A stretch of DNA of 64,000 nt, taken from the NCBI GenBank assembly GCA_017311185.1, contig JAESUZ010000962.1:62001-126000 (forward strand). Reading direction: 5' to 3'. This document shows, piece after piece, positions 22,537 through 35,760 of the stretch (its first letter is position 1; each line of letters begins with the position of its first letter). The stretch is from Proteles cristata cristata. Taxonomy: Eukaryota > Chordata > Mammalia > Carnivora > Hyaenidae. The translations under genes and the position numbers were made by a program. A model generated the notes under the pieces. That model worked only from the letters and a program-made list of their open reading frames with translations, searched no databases and was not told where the DNA came from.

Positions 22537-25500
22537 AATGAAAAGGAAACAAGAAAGCAGCTCTTGGGGTCAGCTCTTTGGGGGAGGTTAGTTCCCTTAG
22601 CATGCCAGGGATCTCATTTCAAATGTTTCTTATCAAAAAGTAAAACAGGTCCTGGAGGGTCTGCTCTGCAGCTCCCGGTGCTTCCTTTGGCTGCGCACTG
22701 TCCTGCTTCCCACCCCTTTATCTGGGGTGGTTTCTCCTGTAACAGTTGGAATAAGGGCCCTGCTCCTTTTCACCATCTCTGTCTCTTCAGCAGCTTTGCC
22801 ACCGAATTTCCAAAGAAGAGGCCCCACTTCAAACACAGAGGGTCTTTTCCGTTGCTAGTACTTAGCAAGACAAACATTGGTTTGTTGCTGAAGCAGCAAC
22901 CGATTAGGGAGCATATGTTTCCGTGGAGTTTGACGGCTGGGAAGCGAGGCCAAATTGAGAAACCAGTTGGAAAACCTCAGCCCAGATGTTTTCAATAAGC
23001 TTGTTGTTCCCTACAGTGTGTCTGCGGCGCTCTGGTTCAAGCCCGGACCAGCCATCCGTCACAGCGAACGCAGTTCAGAAGGCCCCCTGGAGTCAGGGAC
23101 TGGCCCCGTGTCCTCTCTGACCTTGAAGAACCTCAGATTCTCCTCAGTTTTCTTGTCTCTACAATGGGAGTGTTTTTATCTGTGTTTTCCTTTCATTGTG
23201 AAAACAGTGGGATTCCCTGTTTTTCTGATTTACTGGAAGGAGGAAGGGAAGGGGGGCTGGACACCTACTGAGCACATACATTATCTCATCAAATCTCCAT
23301 GGTGACCTGTTTGTTGGGGATTCTTGTTTTCACTTTAGAAATGGGAAACAGGTTTGGTTAAGTAGTTGGCCAAGTTATGTGGTGCCCAAGCCCAAGGCAG
23401 AGAGATTGAGCCCAGGTTATCTGGCTCCATTATACTATAGAGCCCTGCCTGAAGCCATGAGGGAAAGGAGACATTTGATTTTGTTTCCTTTCATTTTGTA
23501 GTGGTACTTATGAAAATCACTATTTGAAAACCCTTTAGCACTTAAAAAATTTTATTTTTGTGATAAAATACTCATCAAAATATGCCGTCTGCACCACTTT
23601 TAAGGGTACAATTCAATAGTGTTAGTACCTTCATATGGTTGTACGACCAACCTCCGGAATGCTTTTTATCTTGCAGTACTGAAACTCAGTCCCCATTCAA
23701 CAACCACTCCTCATGCTCCCCTCTCCCAGCCCATGGCAACCTCCATTCTACTGTCTGTCTTTATGAACTTGACCTCTCTAAGTACCTCATCTAAGTGGAA
23801 TCATCTAGTTTCTATCATTTTGTGACTGGCTTATTTCATTTAGCATAATGTCCTGAAGGTCCATCCGTGTTGCCAAGCCTGTGTTAGAATTTCCTTCCTT
23901 TTTAATGCTGAGTAATAGTCCAGCGGAAGTATCCACCACAGTTTGTCCATATGGACACTTGAGTTGCTCCCAGCTTCTGACTATTGTGAATAATGCTGTA
24001 TTGCACGTGAGTGTGCAAATATCTCTTGGACACCCTGCTTTCAGCTCTTTTGGGTATAATCCCAGAAGTGGGGATTGCTGGATTGCGTGGTAATCCCATT
24101 TTTATTTTTTAAATATTTATTTATTGAAGTATAGCCAACACACAGTGTTCCATTAGTTTTGGGTGTACAACATGGGAATTGGGAAAGTGTCTACGTTATG
24201 CTGTGCTCACCAGGAGCGTAGTTACTGTCACCTGTCGCCGTGTAGTGCTATTACAATACCATTGACTACATTCCCTATTGTGCCTTTCATCTCATGACTT
24301 TTTCATTCTATAACTGGAAGCCTGTACCTCCCATTTTTAATTTCTTAAGAAACCGCCATACTGTTTTCCATAGTGATGCACCGTTTTACATTTTTTCCAA
24401 CTGCTAGGGCACAAGGGTCCCAGCTTCTCCACCGCTTTGCCAACATGTGTTATTTTCTGTCCTTTTGGTGGTAGCCATTCTAATGGGTCTGAGGTGAGGT
24501 TTCGTTGTGACAAACCCTCTAGTACTTTGCATGCTGAATTCTCTACTTAGTGCAAAGCAGGTAGAGACACGGAGCTGAGCAGAATTCCACAGGGCCCCTC
24601 AGGCGGATTGTTCGACTGCAGCCCAGCCCTGCCTTCACCTGACTTCTGGAACATGAGGTGGCGGCTCTATGGGTTAGTCTGGTGGAGCTGTCTCGGAGTC
24701 ATTGGCTAGGAAACATCAGGAAGTGAGAAGAGCACTCACTGGACCAGGTTCTAGGTTTGGGGAGTGGCCTTGCAGAATGAGTCACCTTCTCTGAGCCAAA
24801 GCTCTATGTCTGCGAAGTGGGAATAACAATGTCTTGAGGCACCAAGAGTCAGGGGAGGTGATGTGTATGAAAATGCCAGAAAAACTCCAAAGCCTCAATT
24901 GTAGGATAGCTTACATTTTCCCCAGAGGGTCAGAAGTCAGCCTCTGCTGCAGATGGAACGTGAGTCTGGCTGGTGCCATAGTCAGTATAACTAAAACCAC
25001 CATCATCATCATTGTTACCAAGCTTGAGTAACTACGGGCCAATGATAAACTAGGCATGTGCCATGTATTATCTCTAATCTGTACACATAGCCCTGCGGTT
25101 GAAGTATCTAACGAGAGGGGATTTGACCAAGGTCATATAGCTGAGTGGCTCTGCCAGCATTAATCCAGCTTAGTATCCAACATCTCTGCCCTTTCTACTC
25201 TATCACGTGACTTCTGGGCTCAGATCTGGTTTCTGTCCATTTCACATTCAGTCTACCACATCCCCAAATCATATCAGCTGCCTACTCCAGAAATGGAATC
25301 CAGATGGTCTAGAACCATACTCAATATATTAAACATACCAAAAATCGATGGATGGCCACAATAACTGCCAAAATTAGAGACAAATTCTCTTCCTGTGTAT
25401 GACGTTGGTGCCCCCAAAGACTCAAACCTACTTTGACACAGTGCTTGGTCTCTCTCTTCTCTGCTTCCTTCAGGGCCCATCTGGTTGGATAATATCTACT

Positions 25501-28500
25501 GCACGGGCAAAGAGGCCACTCTCGCAGCCTGCTCTTCCAATGGCTGGGGTGTCACCGACTGCAAGCACACAGAAGACGTGGGCGTGGTATGCAGTGACAA
25601 AAGGATTCCTGGCTTTAAGTTTGACAATTCGTTGGTCAACCACATAGAGGCAAGTCTCATGCTCTTGATGACTCCCTCACACGAATACTTTCCTTCTTCC
25701 ATGAAATTCCCTTCTTGCCTACCGATTCCAAGAAAAGCATGTGAGCACGGAAGAGGGCACCCAAGCCAACCTGGTTTGGTGCAGGGCAGTTGAGGGGAGG
25801 GTTTCTGGGGAAGAGGATATTGTCAGTGGTAAAAGGGTATTCCAGACACAGAGAATGGCTTGGGTAAAGGCACTGAGGCACTGATGCGTGAACTGGAGAT
25901 AAGTAGGTCAGTACTGCCCAAGAGTAGTGTGAAATGAAGCTACAAAGGGCATCATGAAAGCCTTCCTGTGCTCTGCCCAGGAGCTTGCCCTTTGGGCTGG
26001 GAAAATGTACTAGTTACCAATTGCCATGTAACAAATTACTTCCCAAGTTTTGCAGCTTCAAACAACAGACTTTATTAGCTTGCTTCGTTTCTGAGGGTCA
26101 GGAATCCAGGAGCAGCTTAGCTGGTTGACTCTGATCCAGATTCTCTCATGAGGTCATCAGGGGCTAGGGTGACCTCTCCCAAGCTGACTCAGGCAGCTGT
26201 TGGCCAGCTTTAGTTTCTTTCTGGCTGTCAGCTGGAGCCCTCTGATCCTCTGTACACAGCCTCTCTATAGGCTTAAGACGTGGCGGTTGCCCTTCTCCAG
26301 AGCGAGGGATTGATTCAAAAGGGAAAGACAGAAAGGGAACAAAAAATGGAAGCTACAGCCTTTCATAACCTAATCTTGGGAGCAGTACACCATCATTTCT
26401 GCTATATTCTGTTGGTCACACAGACCAATGTACACCGTCTGGGAGAAAATTACCCAAGGGTGTGACTGCAGAAGGTGAAGACTATCAGGGGCCATCTTGG
26501 AGGTTGGCTACCAAAGAACCATTGTTTTCAAAACTAGCTGGAGGTCAGAATCCTTTTAAAATGCAGATACTGAGGCCTCACCCCAGACCCCCTGAATCAG
26601 AATCTCCCACTAGGGGAGGAGACTCGATTTTAAAGCTCTCTCAGATTATTCTGTTGTAACTAGCCTGACCCTAGTCAGCATTTGGAAAGGGCAAAGGGCT
26701 TGTGACCCTTCTACGCTTACGACTAAATTTCAGAGTTAGCTTTTCAATAAGTTCTCCACCCAAACACCAAAATCAATAGATGTTTATGGCACTGTCTGTA
26801 CGTACAAGGTGTGTGGGGCTTAGGGCAGGCGGAGTGAGCGGCCTCCTCAGGGACGTGGTGGAGGTCACCCGCAGAGCACTATGGGATCTGTCATGAACCC
26901 GGGCCCAGGATCCTTCACTGTGTTTTAGCCTCCAGCTGACCCCAGAACCAGCGCTGAAGAAAGGCAACTTGAAATTGCCCTATTTGGGCTCCGGAGGAAG
27001 TTCTACCCAGACTGTGGTCTTTACATTTTCCTCTCATGAGTCATCCCATCCTTCTCTTTTCTCATAATGTTCCTAGAGCACACTGAGTGTGCTGGGAATG
27101 GCAAGAGGATTTCCAGCTTTCTCTCAGCTGGCAGGATCAGACCACTTCTAGCTGACCCTCTTCACATGCTGCCGTTTTATCTGGGGGGAAAGTAGAAGCG
27201 ATTGTTGAGAAGTAGACGTGCTTTAGTGTTCCAGTTATTGATGGCAAATTTGCTTTACCGTAAAGTCTATGATATGGAGGATGGGCTTGTCCAGCCTAAT
27301 TTCACACTTTCTCTCTCCACTCCTTATAACCTCATACAGAAAAATTAACATGCACTTATGTCTATCTCATCTTTCTAATGTATCCTGGAGGGTAAGGGAT
27401 ATAGCTAATTCACCATTGTATCCAGTAGAAATAGTGTCAGGAACCTGATGGGAACAGTGTCTCCAACCCCCCAATTTTCTTCTTCCTAGAAATGCATACT
27501 GAGATTGTGATACCCCAAAGTGAAGATCTCCCAGGATAAAATATCAAAGTAATAATAAGCACATAGAAGCAAACCATTCCTTCATAGCATCTTAATAGAT
27601 GCTTAATAGAAATAGGAGCTTATTGATAAGCTTTATTATTATTTTGTTAACATTTATTCATTTTTGAGAAGTATGAGCTTAATAGAAATATGAGCTTATT
27701 TATAACATCTTTATTTTATTTATCACATCTATGTTTTACTTTTATTTTTTTAACATTTATTCATTTTTAAGAGACAGAGAAAGATAGAGCATACGTAGGG
27801 GAGGGGCAGAGAGAGAGGGAGACAGAGAATCTGAAGCAGGCTCCAGGCTCTGAGCTGTCAGCATAGAGCCCGATGCGGGGCTCGAACTCAGGAGCCATGA
27901 GATCATGACCTGAGCCAAAGTCAGACACTTAACCGACTGAGCCATCCAGGTGCCCCTATAACATCTTTAATGGGCTTCTGTTTAGCCTAGAACCTCAGAA
28001 TAATACACTTGGATTGCCAAATGAAGATCAAGTCATTGATGGCCTGAATAAAAAGAAGGTTAGCCAAAGTGTCAGTAGATTTTAGGTTGGGGAATGAAAA
28101 GACTCATCTGTCATTAGAAAAGAATGATTCTGGAAAAAGTTTCTGTGAGTGGCATTTCAACAGAGAGGTGTCTGTTGAAACTGCCTCACAGAGCAAGCAG
28201 AAACTTGACTGGGTAGAATAGGCAGAGAAGTGTCCCCTAAAATATATTAGGGAGTACTTTGTTTATTCTGGAAGAGCGAAGACCATCAGAAAAGCTTAGT
28301 ACCTACCTTTATTCTGGACATCCGTTGGGTGCCTGGTGCACACACAACATGGTCTGCGATACCATTAGGGAAAGAAAACATGGCCCTTGTCCTCCTGCCC
28401 TTACAGCCTGAGAAGATGAGATGCATACCTTTAAAAAGCTGGAGGATCATTTCGAGGCAAGGAACCTAGATCCTAAATGAGTTCACCGTAACCTAGAGAG

Positions 28501-30257
28501 GACTACCTGGGGGGGGATGACTTCCACAGCATCCACACCTGCCGTCTTCCTAGAAGGCCTCCCTCTTGCTGTCGTACAATCAGGCTGGTTACCATGAGCC
28601 AGACTGGGAGCTTTCTTGTCCAGCCACAGACACCAAGGAGACTTTCACCTGATGAGCAGTCCCCTGTAACCTCTTCCTTTTGATACCAGCCTAACTTAGG
28701 ACATGAAAGGGCCCACGTCTCAAGATATCTGAGGAGAACCTCTGAGAGTTGCCACTCCATCTAAGACTTTGGAGCTAGAGTTCATGTTTACTGTCAGAGC
28801 TGGCCTGATGGGTAGGGAGCCACCCAGACCACCTACGGGAGATATTTGTGGGATGCTGAGAAGTTTCTCCAAAATACCTCATGTAATAGCCTATGTCGGT
28901 AGCTGAAGTAATGGAATCATTCCTCTTGGCTAAAGAAATGTCCCCTATGAAACATCTGTGGACGAAAGGAAGAGATGTAGGCTGGTGGACATGCAGTTAG
29001 GTGGGGTCACAGTGTGATGACTAACGGTGTCCGTGAACACGGTGGATGGTTTCTAACAGTATTCCCTGGGGCCTACCTCCTGCCTCTCCTACAGCAGAAA
29101 TTTGCATGGAGATTAAAATGCACGCTGATAAAAGGTACAGGGGACACAAAACTAGGAGGGACTGCTGGAACGTGACATGATTGAATGAGATTCAGTAAAA
29201 CCTCAGTAAGTTGAGATAAAAGGCTCAAACTGTAATATACTCGGGATGAAAATGAGATCCTATATCAAGGTTCATGGGAAAAAATCCTCCACAGAGTGAA
29301 AGCCAGGGGGGGATGACTGAAAGCATTGATTATATCTTTAAAATCCCTGAAGGGGATTGGCCGACCAAAAGCTCAGTCTAAGCCAAAGCATGATATGGCT
29401 GGTAAAAAAAGAAAAGAAAAAAGTAAATGTACACTGATGCACTGATGGAATTCTTCCCTTAAACTCTGTTGTTTTGGATCAAGAACTGAGTGCAGGGTTC
29501 AGTTCTGGGGGCATCCCTTAGCCAGGTCACCCAGAGGACAGACCAGCAGGATGTAGGCAGGTCTGGAAACTGTATCATATGAGGAAGTGAAGAGACTATG
29601 TCAAGAAAAGAGAGGAGGGGGGACCTGTGGGCTATCTTTAAATATTTGAAATGTTACCATGGAGAAGATGTTTGATTTCTTCTAACCCAGAACCAAGATG
29701 GATGAGAAGGTAATGGATGGCTGTAGATTTCAGCTCAGGGTGAAAGCTATAACCTATAAGGCTACTACACCCACAGTGGATGGGGCTGCCCTATTAGTAG
29801 CAAGCTCCTGTCACTAGAATCATTCAGCAGGAATGGAATGACCTCCTGCCAGGAATGTTGCAGCCAGATTCCTACATTGGGAAGGAAGCAGGATGAGGTG
29901 ATTGCCAAGTTCTAAGATCCCTTGTTAACTCTGCATTTATGAAAATACGCCCAGGGGCGCCTGGGTGGCTCAGCTGGTTGGGAGTCCGACTTTGGCTCAG
30001 GTCACGATATCACAGTTTATGGGTTTGAGCCCCGTGTCGGGCTTTCTGCTGACAGTTAGCTCAGAACCTGGAATCTGTTTCAGATTCTGTGTTCCCTCTC
30101 GCTCTGACCGTCCCCTGCTCATGCTGTCTCTCTCTCTCTCAGAAATAAATAAAATATTTTAAAAAATTAAAAAAAAAAAAAGAAAATACACCCAACCCAT
30201 GCTGGGGATGCCCACAGCTGGCTGTTGGCAGTGGACACCATTGTGTGCATTGGCATG

Positions 30258-30339
<82 letters not shown>

Positions 30340-33300
30340 GGGATGCTGGCTGGTGTATGTGCTATGTGCTCTGGCTCTCTCCCTGCCTCTTCTCTGGTCC
30401 TCCACAAGCTTGACCTTGAAAGCAAGAGCAGATTTTCTGCCCTCAGTCTTCCACATTAAAGTGTGAGTGCCTAAGGCCCTCCCTTGACTTCCCCAGTTTG
30501 GGGTCCATAAATTCAAACGTGGCCAAGAGTAGAGTGTGGTCATTGTGATATGTCTGTTAAAGCTTTGTCTATGTCTTATGACCCCAGGGGTAAATGACTG
30601 GCCTAATGAACCCAATGAGGACACCTTTCCCCCTTCCCACTTCATCTCCTTCCACCCTGCTGTGAAGGGTGTGGCTGGGCTCTACAGCATCCATCCTCAT
30701 TGACTCCTGGAGACTGGGAACAGATTATTGGAAATGGCCCTCAAAGGCTTGTGCCTTCTCTGGAGCATACTGGAATTCCCCCAAGCAAAGAGTGGAAGAA
30801 AACTGAGCATCAGTCTAGACCAAGTTCATCCCACTTTGGGATGCCAGAGGCATGAGTCACTAAGCCCAGGGACCTGGCTGATGAATTTCACTCAATGAGC
30901 TAACTGTGCTTCCCCATGAACTCCTACATCTGCTTGGGGCATCCTCAGGGGCTCTTTGATGCTTCATGAATTCCCTTCTCAAGAAGGGAAGAAGCCTACC
31001 TCCTTTATATGAATGACCCCACCCAGAGAGAGTTCACAGGTTTGGACCCTGAGCTACCTATTGGCCAGCAGCCAGAACACTGGGCAAGTCCATTTTCTTT
31101 ATTAAGATGAGCTGCTTGAATTCAGTCCCTTCCAGCTATGACAGTCTGTGATCCAGAGCAGTGACGGTGTCTCCATCAAAATGACACCGCATTACACTCC
31201 TCATTTACAAGGTAGTTTTAAATTTCTGTAGAGGGGAAAAAAATCAGATGATTTCTGCAAAAGTACTTAGCAGACTGTAAAGTGCTATGGCAGTTTAGCC
31301 TGGCAACTGATTCACCAGCCTTGGTTCATTGCATCCAGAAAATTCACCAGGCAGAGTCTCGGTTCTCCGGTCTGCTAACACAGACCATACTGTCACATCG
31401 TGCCCTGTGGCCTGTTTCAGACCCTGGAGTTGAAGTTGACACCCTTGACTTCTGGTCTGGCAGAGCCTGAGAACTGCAGCTGCGTGTCTGGAGTGACTGA
31501 CCCTTCCTGGTGGCTCTGGAAACCTCTCTGTAAAATAGCACTCTCACAAGGCAAAGGGGTCTGAGGCTGGTCCTCAAAGCCTTCTCAAAGAGAGGCAAGC
31601 AGGAGCAAATCATGAAATGCAACATACTGCTGGTTCTGAGCAAATGGATCTGTTTTAAACCTAGGGGCACCTGGGTGGCTCAGGCGGTTGCAAGCGTCCA
31701 ACTTCGGCTCAAGTCATGATCTCACAGTTCATGAGCCCCATGGGGTTCTCAGAGCCCCATGTTGGGCTCTGTGCTGACAGCTCGGAGCCTGGAGCCTCCT
31801 CTGGATTCTGTGTCTCCCCCTCTCTCTGCCCTTCCCATGCTCATGCTCTGTCTCTCAATAATTAAAAAAAAAAAAAAAGTTAAAAAAATTAAACCTAGAA
31901 AACAGAGCCCCAACTAACCTCCCAGGATTTCAGAAGCTCTTAAATCGAGAGGCTTCGTTTCCGGTCTGTGGCAGTGGACAAGTTGGAAAAAACATTAGAT
32001 AAGAAGAGATTACAAATCCAGATGCCACCCTGAGGAAAGCTCTCTACACTGGCTGTTTTGCACATTGCTAAGTCATGTGCTCATAGAAGGGCTCAAGGCT
32101 GGGGCCGTGTGTTGTGAGATCAGGGAATGTACAGCTTGTTTCCTTTCCTTCACCTCCCCACACCACCTTCTTATCTGCCCATTTTTCAAAGGCTCTTTTG
32201 CAAAGGCAGTTAGGTTACCAGAACTGACTGGAACCCCCCAGGCTGTGAGATTTAGGTGTGGCCTAGCCCTCAGGTGGCCCCCAAACCTCAGTTTCTCCTT
32301 GTGACAGCAGGCAGCCCCGAGGTCTGGAGAGAGGCCAACAGAGGGATGAGGAGGACAGGGCTAAGAGAATCTGGTACCCCTACCCTCCACGCTCCCACTT
32401 CCTCTGGTAGGGCACTGCAACCTGAAAAAGCTCTTTCTTCCCTTAACCACAGGAGCGGAGGCTGTTGTGCATTCTTAAAATTCCAGGAGTCCAGGTTTTT
32501 ATTAGTCACATTCAGCTGCCAACATGCTTCAAGGTTTGCCTCTCAGCCGCAGCCTTATCTCAGCTGCATCTGGGGCCTCTAGGAAGGTCCGAGAACTTTC
32601 TAACCAAAAGTTTTCCCCCTACCTCCCCCTCCCCCTCCCCCTAAATGCACTGGGTGATTTAGGAAAGAAAGGGGGACTGTTCCCATCTCTGTGCAGTGTC
32701 AGAGGCAGTGGTCTCTCCTAGCCTAAATTTAGTCGTGCTTCCCCAATAGCCACAGGGGGGCTGGGTGGCGTCCTTCTGTGGCAGGAGAAATGGTGGCCAC
32801 AGTGTCCAGCGAGGGAGTAAAGAGCCCTGGTGAAAGCCCACAGCCTCTGAATCCCTAGCCTTCCCGCGCTGTTGAGCTGAGCCATCCGATAGAGCTGTCC
32901 TGGGTTTGTCTCATAGCTCACAGAGAGTTTGGGCAAGAGGGTGTAGGTATAAGATCCTGTGCGGTGTTAACATTCCATGATTCTATTTATTGAGTCTCTA
33001 TGTGGTCAGGGCTTACCGCCACCAGCAGGAGCACAGGAGAAGTCATTCCAGGGTGACCTATTTTCCCAATGAAAAGTAGGTCATAGCATCTGGAAAGCAA
33101 AGGGGCATTTATGCGGATAACAGAACGAAATATTTGAAGTTATGCACATCCTGACAAACTGGGAACCAGGTCCCCGGCCAGGGCGGTCTTCACACAACTC
33201 TTTGAAAAGTATAAATACCGTTATAATGCTTTGCGCGGTGAAATACATGAACAGGTAGCATTACACTTACTTGTTAGGTGAAATAAGTCAGTAGCAGTAT

Positions 33301-35713
33301 AATTGACCTTAGATGAAGTAAATGAATGGACAGCACGCACTCAAACTTTGAACAGAGGAAATTGGGTGGAAAATTTGTGGCAGTTTGGAAAGGGAGAGAA
33401 TATGGAAGATTTTGTATGGAAGGGATGCTATTTGGAAGAAGTGGGCAGGAGAAAGACTCTCTTTGCCCTGCTTGGGGCATCATTCTGTAGGGGGTGAGGG
33501 GGCCACTGATGTGACTAGGGTGGGGCTGCTGGTTCCAGTCCAGCTCTGCGGCGGACCGGAGTGGTTCAGATGAGACTTCAACCGTGTCGGAGGGGTCAGT
33601 GCCAAGAAATCCTCCCACTCCATTCCCAGGAGGCTGTTGTTAAGGCAGCTGCTGTTAAGGATGCCGTGTCTGGTCGTGCATTCATTTGATACATTTTAAT
33701 TGAGCACCTGGCACTGGGAATAAAGACATTGAAGAAGTAGACAGCCTTGGCTTCCTGGAGATTACCTCCAGTAGTGGAGAAAGACAATTTCACAGATCGT
33801 TACTTTGTTACCACGGTGATGATTACTCTGAGGAGCAGTAGGTACCCCAGCTGGGAGTCCCGCCCAGGACTTGGCTGGTCTGCGGCCTCAGCTCCCCTGC
33901 TGGGTCGGAGGGACGGATTGCTGGGACAGGTGTCCTGCCAGCTTCCTGCAGACAGACAGCAGGGCTCGCCTGTTCTCCAAAGAAGCAGTCTCTGTTACCT
34001 ACCCCAGTGCTTTCAGGTTGGAAAATGAAACACAGAGCGTTCGATTTTCCAGCAGCCTTGCAAGGCTCTTGATTTATAGAAGGAGGACCCAGACAGACTG
34101 CAGGTTTTTTCCTCTGGTGGCTCAGAATGACCTCAGCTGTCCACACCACCCACCCCGACTGGTGTCCATACCATCGAGCTGAGGAGCAGAGGTCACTGCA
34201 ACGCTTTCTCTCTTCCCTTTCTTCCATCTGACCCGGCTGGAAGTCGCCAGATAGAGAATGTTACTTCTTACTTAGCTCCTTACTCTGTGAGTTCCTGATT
34301 TGACCAAAAGGAGATCATTAAAGTGTAGCCAGACTCTACTACTACAACTTGCCTCATACCGTTTACAGATGATACCCACTTAGCTACCCCACACGTCTAC
34401 CCCAACCAGACGTGTGCTGACAGTCAGATCAGCTTTTCATTCAGCTCAGTAACTTCCCTAGCATCGGATTTTGAGAGGAAAGTGAGGGTGTTAATAGCGC
34501 AGACAAGGGAGCGCGTGGATAAAGTTCAGACCTCCCGCTTGTCTGTAAGTCACACAGGTATGAAGAGAAGCAAGTACTGCCTAGTTGTTTATTTTCCATC
34601 AAACAAAGAATAAAGGGAGTCTTGATTAAATTTTCAGTTTGAGAGCTCAACGTTCACTACGTTGAACTCCTACAATTGGATTTTTAGAAATCATTATTGG
34701 TTCATTCCAAAAATATTTGAGAACCCACTACGTGTCATGTCTGGCACTAGGGCCATGGGGAATACAAAAATGAGTAAGGCCCGGTTCTGCCGTTGAGAGA
34801 CTCACAATTCAAGGAGGTGGCAAAACATATGCAAAGATAAATAATACTAGTTAGGGTAAGATAGTTAGGGTAAGTCAAGGACTAACTGGCTGGCTCAGAG
34901 AGCAGATGCTAGGGGAATAAACAAGACATCAAATCTCTGTGTACCAGATGTTTAGGCAAGGGGGCTTCGTGGAGGAGATGGTGGTGTTTCTTTCATCCTC
35001 TGTCATGAGTGACAGCAGACAGCTGTCTGGTTGGCCTGTGTGTCCCAGGTGCTCCCTCAGTGCCTGGGGTGTAGCAGCTCTCCACAGTCAGTTTTCAGAT
35101 GCATGGATGAGATCCCTGAGGTCTGCAGGACTCTGACAGAGAGAGAGAAGGAAGAGGGAATTACAGGGAGGTTCTGTGCCAGGCTTTAAGGAGCGATATC
35201 CGTGGCAGTGAGAGAACGTTTCTGGCTGGGAAAAGGGAAGGGAGAGGGTGGTGTGGATCAGATCAGGGCGCCGAAGGCCTGGGGACCCATGGGAAGGTTT
35301 GGAGCAAGATGTGGACACGCAGTGGGCAAGGTGGATGAGTGTGCTGGTGGCATGTGAGGTGGACCGGGGCAGCAATTCCCCCCATGTGGGGGAGACGCTC
35401 AGCCTGTGTGAAGCAATGGGATTATAGTGCCTTCTTTTACTTCTACGGCTCTCCATGCCACCTGGAGATGGAAGGTGGGGGTGGAGCGGCAATGGAAGGC
35501 CAGACGAGGCATTGCCATGTGGCTGCAGGTGTGAGGAGGGGAAGGTGCAGAAGACAAGTGAGGCTTGTGTTCCGTGAGCTGTAAGGGCAGGCGTCTGACT
35601 CGGAGGGCAGAGGAAAGGTTGAGGGTGTCTTGGATGTGTTGGGTGTGAGGTGCTGAGGAAGGTGCCAGGCTGGGGGTTGGGAAAATGAATCTCTATCTTG
35701 TTTTTTTTTAAGA

Positions 35714-35760
<47 letters not shown>

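Larger units (their letters stand above)
18466..25473 (+). other. LOXL2: LOXL2 intron after coding exon 1 (7,008 bp, phase 1, GT-AG)
   Basis: Contains five SINE units (a tandem pair at 19461-19906, copies at 20712 and 22309), a homopurine repeat, a nested L1 relic (23530-24520) and MIR traces at 24740-24880 and 25030-25200. A 21-base string agtatatcrtgcctggtgatg occurs twice, at 22149 and 22183. The rest is unique-looking. Confidence 0.8.

Noticed and set aside
25650..25656. Use of the GT at 25654 (gcaa|gtct) as the donor of coding exon 2
   Set aside because: It would add four bases and shift the frame into the next exon, and the gt-ct context is weak; GAG|GCAAGT joins E177 to N178 exactly as in LOXL2.
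30139..30645. 168-codon minus-strand open frame with (Val-Cys)n
   Set aside because: Product of the (CT)n(CA)n microsatellite and a SINE tail.
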